From contig JAFVVN010000034.1 in the NCBI GenBank assembly GCA_017502125.1, positions 16,288-80,287 on the forward strand: 64,000 bases of DNA, written 5' to 3'. The position numbers were made by a program, and so were the translations under genes. The notes under the pieces are model-generated. The model did not search any database. It was not told where the DNA came from and saw only the letters and a program-made list of their open reading frames with translations. This document shows positions 1 through 7,430 of the stretch, piece by piece. How positions within the stretch are numbered: the stretch's first letter is position 1; the number at the start of each line of letters is the position of its first letter. This DNA is from Bacteroidales bacterium (lineage in GTDB: Bacteria > Bacteroidota > Bacteroidia > Bacteroidales > UBA932).

Positions 1-1645
1 CACTGGTAATATACTCTGAACTGTATGTAACAGCACCTTCGTTGTCACAGTTCTCAAGAGTAAATGACTTTGCAGCTCTAAGCCAACCAGCCACACCACC
101 GACACCGCAGACTTTTGATCCATAACTTGAACTTTCAACCACAGGTGCAAATGTTACTGCCTTCTTGTTGAGGCAGTCTTTGATAACGATATCCTGTCCT
201 GACGCATTAACCTGAGCGACGATACCCGCAACAGCAACATTCTTATCAGAAGTATTTATCAATTTTGCGGAAATTGTTCCGTCGTTAATACAATTCTCGA
301 TTGTACCTCCATTCATCATCTTTACGATACCAGCCACATAAGCATGATCCGCCTTTTCAAAAGTAACGGTCATCTTGTTTGTACATCCTGAGATTGTACC
401 GCCTGGGGCAAGTGTACTTACGAAAGGGGCATCTCCCTGAGAAGCAGTTGCCTCAAAGTTACCGGCTAGAGTAAGATTCTTAACCGTACCGCTTACGTTA
501 GAGAACAGCGCCTGTGTCGCGTTGCTGCGGGTGATTGTATGACCCGCACCGTCGAGAGTGTATTTGAACTCTGCGGTGATAGGAATAAGGTCCACTTCAC
601 TGTCATCGATATCAGCACCAAGCTTGATCGTATTCGAACCGTCGCCGATCCAACGATAGATCTCCCAATCCTTCTTCTCACCGGTATTATTTACAAATGC
701 AGCAAATTCATTCCAGTCAGCTGCAGAGTTAATCACGCCGTCTCCTGGCTTGAATGCAGGTTTGAATGGGATTATGACACCACCGTCTGAAGCGTGCTGA
801 GTCTTGTCAGCATTTACCTTGAATGATGCAAACTTTCCGTTCACATCCTTGATTGTGAAAATCAAACCACCTTCGTAATTATGTGCAGGAAGACCTACAA
901 TCATGGTAGTTCCCTGTGCAACACCTTCTGCACCACAATCATAACCAATAAAGGCAGTAAGGTTCTTTGGTTCAAGTAGAGCGGAACCATTATCAAACTT
1001 GACCGTCCACTGACCAGCAATATTTCCTCCATCGGCCTGACGTACATAGATATTCTTGATATTATCCTTTACTGTACTGTTTTCAGTATCGATTGTGATA
1101 GCATAGAATGTACTCATATGCTTAAACTGGAAGCTTTCTGTCTCACTATATGCAGCAAGGATATCTGAGCTTGAGTGGAATGACACATACTCACCGCCAG
1201 CCACTGTACGGAACTTCTGCATTGCACCTGTTCCTGATACCTGAATAGTATATACACCATCACTGAATTCCTTGCAATGTGTGCCAGTCACAGCATAGTA
1301 AGGAGGGGTTACACCTTCTACATCAAATGTGATGCTATGCTGATCCTTGCTTACAGAAACTCCTTCCTTACGTTCGTATTCTTCTGTCTCATCGTTGAAG
1401 ATATCCGCCATAGATTTCACACCATTGACAGCGATCACATCACTACTTGTGAAAAGTGTAGGAAACTCTGCTTCATTTTCTTTGTAGTGGATAGCAGTCT
1501 TTGTCTCTGCGCTGTTCACACTACCGGTGAAAGTTACCATCTCTCCCTTCGGAGCGAAGTCGTTCTGGTTTGCCTCTTCTTTCTGGCAGGCAACAATCGA
1601 TGTAGCAGCAAGCGCTACAAGCATAAAATATTTAATAGTGTTCAT
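1..1645 (-). CDS. Fimbrillin/GLUG-type surface lipoprotein (3' end outside window)
   Basis: Reads from ATG at 1645 and is still open at base 1, so about 548 residues are visible. The N-terminus is a lipoprotein signal with lipobox SIVAC and Cys at about residue 20. Next comes a fimbrillin-like beta domain (an ETKTAIHY stretch, then SSDVIAVNG). From about residue 290 there are right-handed repeat units with GLUG-like glycine motifs (VAGIVKMM, VAVAGIVAQV, VGGVAGWL). Such proteins are normally outer-membrane-anchored and exposed or periplasmic; the ligand is unknown. It starts 7 nt after small ORF P1, so it is probably co-translated with it. It resembles the GLUG lipoprotein at 5125-7122 in plan. 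No catalytic motif is visible. An adhesin or binding role is inference. Confidence 0.8.
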   Translation of the reverse strand, partial: MNTIKYFMLVALAATSIVACQKEEANQNDFAPKGEMVTFTGSVNSAETKTAIHYKENEAEFPTLFTSSDVIAVNGVKSMADIFNDETEEYERKEGVSVSKDQHSITFDVEGVTPPYYAVTGTHCKEFSDGVYTIQVSGTGAMQKFRTVAGGEYVSFHSSSDILAAYSETESFQFKHMSTFYAITIDTENSTVKDNIKNIYVRQADGGNIAGQWTVKFDNGSALLEPKNLTAFIGYDCGAEGVAQGTTMIVGLPAHNYEGGLIFTIKDVNGKFASFKVNADKTQHASDGGVIIPFKPAFKPGDGVINSAADWNEFAAFVNNTGEKKDWEIYRWIGDGSNTIKLGADIDDSEVDLIPITAEFKYTLDGAGHTITRSNATQALFSNVSGTVKNLTLAGNFEATASQGDAPFVSTLAPGGTISGCTNKMTVTFEKADHAYVAGIVKMMNGGTIENCINDGTISAKLINTSDKNVAVAGIVAQVNASGQDIVIKDCLNKKAVTFAPVVESSSYGSKVCGVGGVAGWLRAAKSFTLENCDNEGAVTYSSEYITS

Positions 1646-1652
1646 AGCTGTA

Positions 1653-1820
1653 TTAGAATATTTGGTTAAAATCACCCGAACCAATCGGATCTCCTTTAGA
1701 AACATTATCTACTTTTGAACTAGAGCAGAGGATGCCTTCTGCCTTGATCTCAAGTGTTTCGCATGCCGGGGGACAATACGAACATACACTCAAGATGACT
1801 GAGTTATTAGTTGTATTCAT
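1653..1820 (-). CDS. Short Cys-containing peptide P1 (55 aa), LEIKAEGILC family
   Basis: An ATG-to-TAA frame of 55 codons, found by reading the gap between larger genes. The product has no signal peptide. Its core is CPPACETLEIKAEGILCSS and its tail ends DFNQIF. The core LEIKAEGILC is identical in P2 (1864-2028), while the flanks differ, which suggests coding selection. It lies 43 nt downstream of P2 and 7 nt upstream of the lipoprotein at 1-1645. Four cysteines (residues 13, 16, 20, 32) could bind metal or form disulfides. Function unknown. Short proteins with a P-x-x-E-x-x-E-I-x-x-E-G core are, from memory, recurrent unannotated ORFs in Bacteroidales. Confidence 0.65.
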   Translation of the reverse strand: MNTTNNSVILSVCSYCPPACETLEIKAEGILCSSSKVDNVSKGDPIGSGDFNQIF

Positions 1821-1863
1821 ATAATTGATTATTTAATAATTGTTTGTCATATAGCTCAAACCG

Positions 1864-2028
1864 TTAGAATATTTGCTGATAGTCTTCATCAAAATCCATC
1901 GGTTCTCTTTGTGTAATAAGGTCTGCACTATGGCAGAGGATGCCTTCTGCCTTGATTTCAAGTATTTCACATGAAGGTGAACAATACTCTCTTATACACA
2001 AGGCGACTGAGTAATTTGATTTATTCAT
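1864..2028 (-). CDS. Short Cys-containing peptide P2 (54 aa), paralogue of P1
   Basis: A 54-residue frame whose ATG overlaps the last 8 nt of the phosphatase gene, a layout expected for translational coupling. The core CSPSCEILEIKAEGILCHS aligns without gaps to P1, including two cysteines before the LEIKAEGILC block and one inside it. The tail ends DEDYQQIF. No signal peptide or membrane segment is visible, so export would need a non-classical route, or the peptide is cytoplasmic. P2 and P1 are tandem duplicates that have diverged outside the core. Function unknown. Confidence 0.65.
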   Translation of the reverse strand: MNKSNYSVALCIREYCSPSCEILEIKAEGILCHSADLITQREPMDFDEDYQQIF

Positions 2029-3334
2029 ATAATTGGTTATTTAATAGTTTATTATCTTGTTTGACACTTTCAAGTTTTTCTATCATTTCCCTGACATCTT
2101 CCCACCGATAAAAAAGTCCATTAACAGGTGTCAGGTCATTCAGGGCTGTTTCTTTTTCATTTACATAGACTTTGACAATCACATCGTCCTTCTTCTTGTA
2201 AAATACCATCTGAAGGTTAGCACACATTGGTACGGCATCCGACACGTTCCAACTTCCATATGCCTCTTCTATCGAGCAGATCGGATAGCCAGGGATTCCG
2301 AGCAATGTACACAATGGAAGGAAAGCCGAATCATGAGCAAATCTCAGATCAGCTGCAATCTTCGAGTCCTGTCGAAGAGCATCATCTGCTTTTGCTGCAA
2401 AGTCCTTTAAAAGAGTGACCCCCTTGACACGAGTATATTTACCGAACTCCTCAGACACGGCAACCTTTGCATATTTGGCAGCATTGTCTATTGCGCTACA
2501 TTTTGCAAGTTCCTCAAGAGGGATTAAAGGCATCATGTCAATTCCCAGAAAATCCAGATCAAAGCAAATTGCCCAGAAATTAAAAATTCCCATTTCGACT
2601 TCAAATGGATCATTCATAGACCCGATGACATCTGCATCTGTGAAATATAGAGAGAGAAGAGACTTGGGATCCAGATCGGCGCGCATTAAAGAATCAACGA
2701 TCCTCTCAGCATCATCACTAAAATCGTATTCAAACGGGGAATTCAGGTATTCGTTATTGTATTTCTTACCAGCCAGATATGAGACCTCGAGATCGGGTTC
2801 AAGGCTTGAGAGTTCTTCCGTGAAGTTAGCCATGCTCATCAGACAACGGGAATACACCGAGCTTACGCAGCGCACCTGATTTCTCTTCTTCGACTTGAAT
2901 ACCGGCTTTTCCCTCTCGAACATTCTTTGTGCAATCTCCCTATGCTCAACAGCACCAAGAGGCGCCAGTTCGCCATACATTCCGTCATGAGCTTCATAGA
3001 CCGCCTTCATGGCAGAGTACAACGTTTTTCCATCTGCAGTAAGTTTTCCTTCAGCATATGCAGCCGCAAAGCTATCTATAGCCAGCTGCCATGCTTCAGG
3101 ACGCGAAAAATATCGGGAACCGTGTCTGCCGAAATGAGAGATATAGAACGGCTTATATCCATCCTCAGGCTGCGAGATTTCATAAGCCGCATCATAAGAA
3201 TACGGACGATATATGCCGGCACCAGCACTCGGATTCTTCTCCATCCTCTGCATCTGGGTCTGAGCGGGAAGAACAGCAGAGGACAGCAGACTAAGAATCA
3301 GGACAAAAATATGCTTATTAAATTTTGTGGTCAT
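2021..3334 (-). CDS. Secreted histidine acid phosphatase, MINPP (multiple inositol polyphosphate phosphatase) type
   Basis: 437 aa. A type I signal peptide (hydrophobic to about residue 22, cleavage near LPAQ) with no lipobox predicts a periplasmic or secreted enzyme. The clade-2 histidine phosphatase signature is visible: the RHGSR nucleophile loop at about residue 70 and a distal HDSAFLPL (His-Asp) motif at about 334. MINPP-type enzymes of gut Bacteroides remove phosphates from phytate and other inositol phosphates; substrate here is inference. It lies between an EEP-type lipoprotein and two small peptides. A TAAATTTG sequence (3339-3346) sits only 4 nt before the ATG, so any transcript from it would be nearly leaderless. 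More probably it is read from upstream. Confidence 0.85.
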   Translation of the reverse strand: MTTKFNKHIFVLILSLLSSAVLPAQTQMQRMEKNPSAGAGIYRPYSYDAAYEISQPEDGYKPFYISHFGRHGSRYFSRPEAWQLAIDSFAAAYAEGKLTADGKTLYSAMKAVYEAHDGMYGELAPLGAVEHREIAQRMFEREKPVFKSKKRNQVRCVSSVYSRCLMSMANFTEELSSLEPDLEVSYLAGKKYNNEYLNSPFEYDFSDDAERIVDSLMRADLDPKSLLSLYFTDADVIGSMNDPFEVEMGIFNFWAICFDLDFLGIDMMPLIPLEELAKCSAIDNAAKYAKVAVSEEFGKYTRVKGVTLLKDFAAKADDALRQDSKIAADLRFAHDSAFLPLCTLLGIPGYPICSIEEAYGSWNVSDAVPMCANLQMVFYKKKDDVIVKVYVNEKETALNDLTPVNGLFYRWEDVREMIEKLESVKQDNKLLNNQLYE

Positions 3335-3420
3335 AACGCAAATTTACCTTATTGAAATGTCGGATATTTTAGATTATCGGTAAATCAACAGGCGTGATTT
3401 ATAAAATCCAATACGGATCT

Positions 3421-5109
3421 TTAAAATTCCTCTTCATAGATCGACGCATCCGGAATACGGTCTAAACCACCCTGAACCCTATCTTTGAGCTCCTCTACGG
3501 GATACTTTTTCTTGAACGTCATGTCAGTATAGACCGGATAATGGTCTGAGATCATTGATACATCTACTCCAGGACAAGAACTAATGACTTCCGACTTATT
3601 TACAGTGTATTCAATCTGATCGTTCTTCCAAAGGAAGATATAGTCTATACAAGTACTGTTATTAGGATAAGTCACCACATAATTTGGTTTGGTACCAGTT
3701 ACAGATATGGTGTGCCAATACACTCCAATTCCTTCAAATTCTGTCGAGGTACCATTAATTTCCGGCGATCCTGGGGTTGCATTCATATCACCGACCAATA
3801 TGATCGGCTTATCAGAGTTTCCATGATTAGCCTTTATCCAATCATTGATCCGGACAATCTGATGTGCACGATTTTCTCGGTTATGGTGATCCAGATGAGT
3901 CACACAAAACAGAAAGTCATCATACTCTATCACTCCCAGTGAACGTGTCTCATAGCCCTCTGTCAGACATGGCAAATCTATTCTGGCACTACTTATCGCC
4001 TTAAGTTCAGGAGATGCCACAACTGCATTACCATATTCCTCATCTTTTGCAGGAAGAAAATGATAGTTCCAGCCATTCCCGATTTCTGAAGCTAATTGCT
4101 TGGGCTGATTATTCAAGTCGATTGAAAGGATTTTTGTCGACTCAATCTCATTCAAACCCACAATATCAGCCTCGTAATATTTAATTATAGAAGCCGCTTC
4201 CGAATACGAATAATGTCCCAACTGGTCCTTATATTTCTTAAACTTTCCGACATTATAGGTCATAAAAGTAAAGTTTCTGTATTCCACCACCGGCTTCCAA
4301 CCCTTTGAGTTCAGCTTGATGACATTCCTCTTTCCAGGCATTATGCTCACTTTTCCTGGTACTATATCCTTACAATATGTACCCCTATCGGTCTCCACTG
4401 TAACCCTAAGAGTCGTGCCGGACTCAATAAGAGCCTCTTGCATTGATGTCATCAGATACGCTTTTACAGTCTTATCGACACCGACAACACCGTTTACGAT
4501 ATCCATCACGAGACCAGATGCCTTAGGGCTTGATTCCAAGTTCGTAGCACAAAAGACAGAAGAAGATGCCTCGATCATAACCCGTGTAACCTTGGATGCA
4601 TTTACGGGAAGCTGAAAATATAAAAGAAGGGCACCGCTCTGAAGCAAGTCTCCGCCATGCTCTGCCGCCCATTCCTGAGTGAACTTGACATCTGCATATG
4701 TATTTACTCCCTTCAGGCATGCATCATATTCCAGATGTTCTGTTGCATGTACTCCAGTCTGGCTCTGCGAAAGGTATGACCTCTTTTCATAATCCTCGCT
4801 GCCAGCAAGAATGACATCAAACACATTACCTTTTACCACTTTACCGGTAAACGTTGCTTTTTTACCCTCAATAGCAGTCAAAGTGTAAGTTTCAACCGAT
4901 TCTCCAACAACGACAAGTTTATCTGACTGCTTCCAAGAAAGAGACAGCCCCGTATCATCGCCTTTTTCTGTCAAAGAAACTTTTGATTCCAAAGCATCGG
5001 GAAAAGTAGCATGAATAGTCATATTCACACTTTCCGTCATCTCATCTTGCGAACATGACACTGCTGTCATCAAGCAGATCAATAAGAATATATTATATAG
5101 TCTTTCCAT
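3421..5109 (-). CDS. Lipoprotein with fimbrillin-like N-domain and endonuclease/exonuclease/phosphatase (EEP) domain
   Basis: 562 aa. Lipobox AVSC with Cys19. Residues about 28-270 form a beta-rich module clearly homologous to the same region of the neighbour at 5125-7122 (shared AYLMTSMQEA / AYIMTSMQEA, EHGG and NVIKLNS/NIIKLNS blocks). Residues about 277-535 are an EEP fold with all usual catalytic motifs: TYNVG, GLNE (metal-binding Glu), THLDHH, GDMNA, IDYIF and ISDHYPV. EEP enzymes cleave phosphodiesters or phosphomonoesters (DNA, inositol phosphates, sphingomyelin); the substrate cannot be told from sequence. The extreme C-terminus, IYEEEF, matches the tails of the locus's small peptides. 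It ends 86 nt before the phosphatase gene starts. Confidence 0.85.
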   Translation of the reverse strand: MERLYNIFLLICLMTAVSCSQDEMTESVNMTIHATFPDALESKVSLTEKGDDTGLSLSWKQSDKLVVVGESVETYTLTAIEGKKATFTGKVVKGNVFDVILAGSEDYEKRSYLSQSQTGVHATEHLEYDACLKGVNTYADVKFTQEWAAEHGGDLLQSGALLLYFQLPVNASKVTRVMIEASSSVFCATNLESSPKASGLVMDIVNGVVGVDKTVKAYLMTSMQEALIESGTTLRVTVETDRGTYCKDIVPGKVSIMPGKRNVIKLNSKGWKPVVEYRNFTFMTYNVGKFKKYKDQLGHYSYSEAASIIKYYEADIVGLNEIESTKILSIDLNNQPKQLASEIGNGWNYHFLPAKDEEYGNAVVASPELKAISSARIDLPCLTEGYETRSLGVIEYDDFLFCVTHLDHHNRENRAHQIVRINDWIKANHGNSDKPIILVGDMNATPGSPEINGTSTEFEGIGVYWHTISVTGTKPNYVVTYPNNSTCIDYIFLWKNDQIEYTVNKSEVISSCPGVDVSMISDHYPVYTDMTFKKKYPVEELKDRVQGGLDRIPDASIYEEEF

Positions 5110-5124
5110 ATTATCTGATTGAAA

Positions 5125-7122
5125 TTATCTTATTAGTTTTGGTAATGCACTGGAAAGGTCCCATATTGTTTCATCCCACTTGAGCGATCTCGCCACTGAT
5201 GATAATGTAACTCCGGCCATTGCTGTCTTTCCATGGTAAGGATACCAATTGGAACATTCGTTTTCCTTGTAAATTGACCCTTCCTCACCATAGGTACCGA
5301 CGATCAACTTATTGTTTGAATCTGCATTATCCTGATCACACACATACGCCTCAACTCCTTCTATATCCTGAAATATACAACTGAAATTAATATCGGGTAT
5401 TCTATAGCAATCCTTTAAAGTGTGAAACACATAAGTTCTGGCAACAACAGCTCCGGAACTATATTGATTGTGATTTGTACCTGTGGCCTTAATCATTTCA
5501 TTCCATGCAATACATTTCATGACAGATGTCGGTTCCTTGCTTCCGGCATATCCGACAATTCCACCAACCACACGCATTCCTTCGACAGAGGCTGTCGAAT
5601 AGCAATTCTGGATAGTGAGCGGATTCGTGTTTTCATATGATGAGTTTCCAAACACTTCTCCAATGATTCCGCCGGTCTTCTGCATACCACCCTTAATAAT
5701 ACCCGCTGTCCAACAGTCTGATATTTCGCACACATTAGTTGTGCTTCCATCATTGTAATAACCGACAAGTCCACCAGTGCGATATCCAGAGGTGGTGTTG
5801 TCCTTATTGTTGTACACTTCTACATCCGCAGAACATCTCTGAATCGTACCGCTACCAAGAATTCCCACAAGACCTCCTACACCATTGGCCTTTCCATTGA
5901 CAACGCCTTCTACATGTACATTTTCTATCTCTCCGAAATTCTGGGCATTTGAACGTCCTAAATATCCACATAGGATTCCACAAGCCTTACCCTCTGCTCC
6001 CGTAATTTTAGCATCGATGATTGAAAGATTTGCAATTCTTCCGTTCAAGATAGCGACAAATCCTGCATATTCATTGCTGAAAGTCGCAGGGCTGAAATTA
6101 GAAATCGTTCTATTATTACCGTTGAAGTCCAAAGATTTGTTGTAGCTTATGCTTGGCCAAGTGGATATTGCTGACGCATCAATATCATTTACCATAGCCA
6201 CATACTTCTTTTCTGATCCAAGTTTGGATGCCATCAATCTAAGATCCTCAGCAGTTCTCAAGATGTAAGGATCCGATTCTGTACCAACACCTGCAGGAAC
6301 AGTCCAGTTCCGCGAATTAAGCTTGATAATATTTTTCTTTCCGGCCTCAAGCTTAGATTCCCCGGGAATGAACTTTTTGGACCATGTGCCAAGGTTTGAA
6401 ACTACTGTAAGGGTAAGTTCGGTCTCAGCCGGGATATTTGCTTCCTGCATTGAAGTCATAATATATGCCTTGATGACATTATCATCCTGCATATCAGCAT
6501 TATTCATAATAATGGACAACTCATTCGTCCTCTCACCATCAGCGGAATTGGTAGCATAGAAAATCTCATCCTCTGCACTTAAAGTGACAGTCTTGATATG
6601 ACCTGCATCTTCAGGCATCTGGAAATGCAACAGAAGACAGCCATTTTGAATGAGCACTCCACCATGTTCCTCGGCCCAAGCAGAAGTAAACCTTATATCA
6701 TTGTAATCCGACACTCCTTTTAATACAGCATCGTACTTCAGATGATCTACTGACGCTACAGTTGACTGAGTCTGTCCGTGATAAGACCTGTGCAGATACT
6801 CATCACCGGAATATGACAAAATGATATCATAGGAGTCACCATGAACCGACTTTCCTGCAAAGGTTGCCACGTTGCCTTCGTATGAAACGATTTCATACTT
6901 TTCACTAACCTTACCACTTACTACGGTAATATAATCATCTTCATCCCAAACAAGATCAAGAGCGTCGCCAACATCCGAAAAGGTGACCTTCGTCATCTCG
7001 GGAAAAGAAGCTGTAATGTAGACTTTGTCATCCGATGACGGAAGTGGATCAAACTCCTGCTTGACACTACACGCCACGGACATACTCATCAGGCCAGCTA
7101 AAATCATTATTTTCTTATCCAT
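5125..7122 (-). CDS. Lipoprotein with fimbrillin-like N-domain and GLUG repeats
   Basis: 665 aa from the ATG at 7122. An in-frame upstream extension to 7173 was rejected because it overlaps P3 and would bury the lipoprotein signal. Lipobox SVAC, Cys at about 18. Residues about 28-280 are homologous to the N-terminal module of the EEP lipoprotein. From about 290 there is a right-handed repeat region with four clear GLUG motifs (GVGGLVGIL, RTGGLVGYY, KTGGIIGEV, VVGGIVGYA) separated by about 30-50 residues. This plan is typical of surface beta-solenoid proteins, including adhesins. No enzyme motif seen. It follows P3 after 10 nt and precedes the EEP gene by 15 nt, so the three are probably one transcript. 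Confidence 0.85.
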   Translation of the reverse strand: MDKKIMILAGLMSMSVACSVKQEFDPLPSSDDKVYITASFPEMTKVTFSDVGDALDLVWDEDDYITVVSGKVSEKYEIVSYEGNVATFAGKSVHGDSYDIILSYSGDEYLHRSYHGQTQSTVASVDHLKYDAVLKGVSDYNDIRFTSAWAEEHGGVLIQNGCLLLHFQMPEDAGHIKTVTLSAEDEIFYATNSADGERTNELSIIMNNADMQDDNVIKAYIMTSMQEANIPAETELTLTVVSNLGTWSKKFIPGESKLEAGKKNIIKLNSRNWTVPAGVGTESDPYILRTAEDLRLMASKLGSEKKYVAMVNDIDASAISTWPSISYNKSLDFNGNNRTISNFSPATFSNEYAGFVAILNGRIANLSIIDAKITGAEGKACGILCGYLGRSNAQNFGEIENVHVEGVVNGKANGVGGLVGILGSGTIQRCSADVEVYNNKDNTTSGYRTGGLVGYYNDGSTTNVCEISDCWTAGIIKGGMQKTGGIIGEVFGNSSYENTNPLTIQNCYSTASVEGMRVVGGIVGYAGSKEPTSVMKCIAWNEMIKATGTNHNQYSSGAVVARTYVFHTLKDCYRIPDINFSCIFQDIEGVEAYVCDQDNADSNNKLIVGTYGEEGSIYKENECSNWYPYHGKTAMAGVTLSSVARSLKWDETIWDLSSALPKLIR

Positions 7123-7132
7123 AGCACTCTTA

Positions 7133-7264
7133 CTAAAATTCTTCACTATAAACGGGGTTGTCATCCATATCATTCAAAGAACCACTCATAACAAGAATCT
7201 GGTTTTCCAATTCCAATGAAATCTCACAACATTCGGGAGTTGTATAACTGACAATCTCAAGCAT
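7133..7264 (-). CDS. Short peptide P3 (43 aa), distant relative of P1/P2
   Basis: From the ATG at 7264 the product is 43 aa. A longer in-frame start at 7321 gives 62 aa but lies upstream of the best -7 promoter match. The segment SYTTPECCEISLELENQILV aligns with P1 SYCPPACETLEIKAEGIL (pattern P-x-C-E, then an acidic/hydrophobic block), and the tail ends VYSEEF. It is the first gene of the lipoprotein locus and stops 10 nt before the GLUG lipoprotein. Similarity to P1/P2 is modest, so the family link is inference supported by position, size, core pattern and C-terminus. Confidence 0.5.
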   Translation of the reverse strand: MLEIVSYTTPECCEISLELENQILVMSGSLNDMDDNPVYSEEF

Positions 7265-7286
7265 ATAACTATAAAATAAAACATCG

Positions 7287-7294
7287 TAAAGATA
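7287..7294 (-). promoter_or_regulatory. Possible -7 element (TATCTTTA) before P3
   Basis: On the minus strand TATCTTTA differs from the Bacteroidota TAnnTTTG element by one base and lies about 22 nt before the P3 ATG at 7264. No clear -33 TTTG is present. It sits just after the terminator of the preceding transporter gene, which is where the locus promoter is expected. Confidence 0.35.
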
Positions 7295-7367
7295 TGGGAT
7301 TACACAACATAGGGTTTTCACTTTTCCGTAAATCGTGTCAAGAAATCATTTAAAGTGATATGGGTAC

Positions 7368-7410
7368 AAAAAAAACAAGTGAGCTGCCCGTTTGTAGACA
7401 ACTCACTTGT
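7368..7410 (-). terminator. Rho-independent terminator of the DASS transporter gene
   Basis: On the minus strand an ACAAGTGAG/CTCACTTGT stem (7376-7410, 9 bp) is followed by a run of eight T residues. It lies 20 nt after the transporter stop codon and separates that gene from the lipoprotein locus. Confidence 0.8.
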
Positions 7411-7430
7411 GCATAATATTGAGGTTAGAA

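Noticed and set aside
7123-7173. N-terminal extension of the GLUG lipoprotein
   Set aside because: It overlaps P3 and removes the N-terminal position of the lipoprotein signal.
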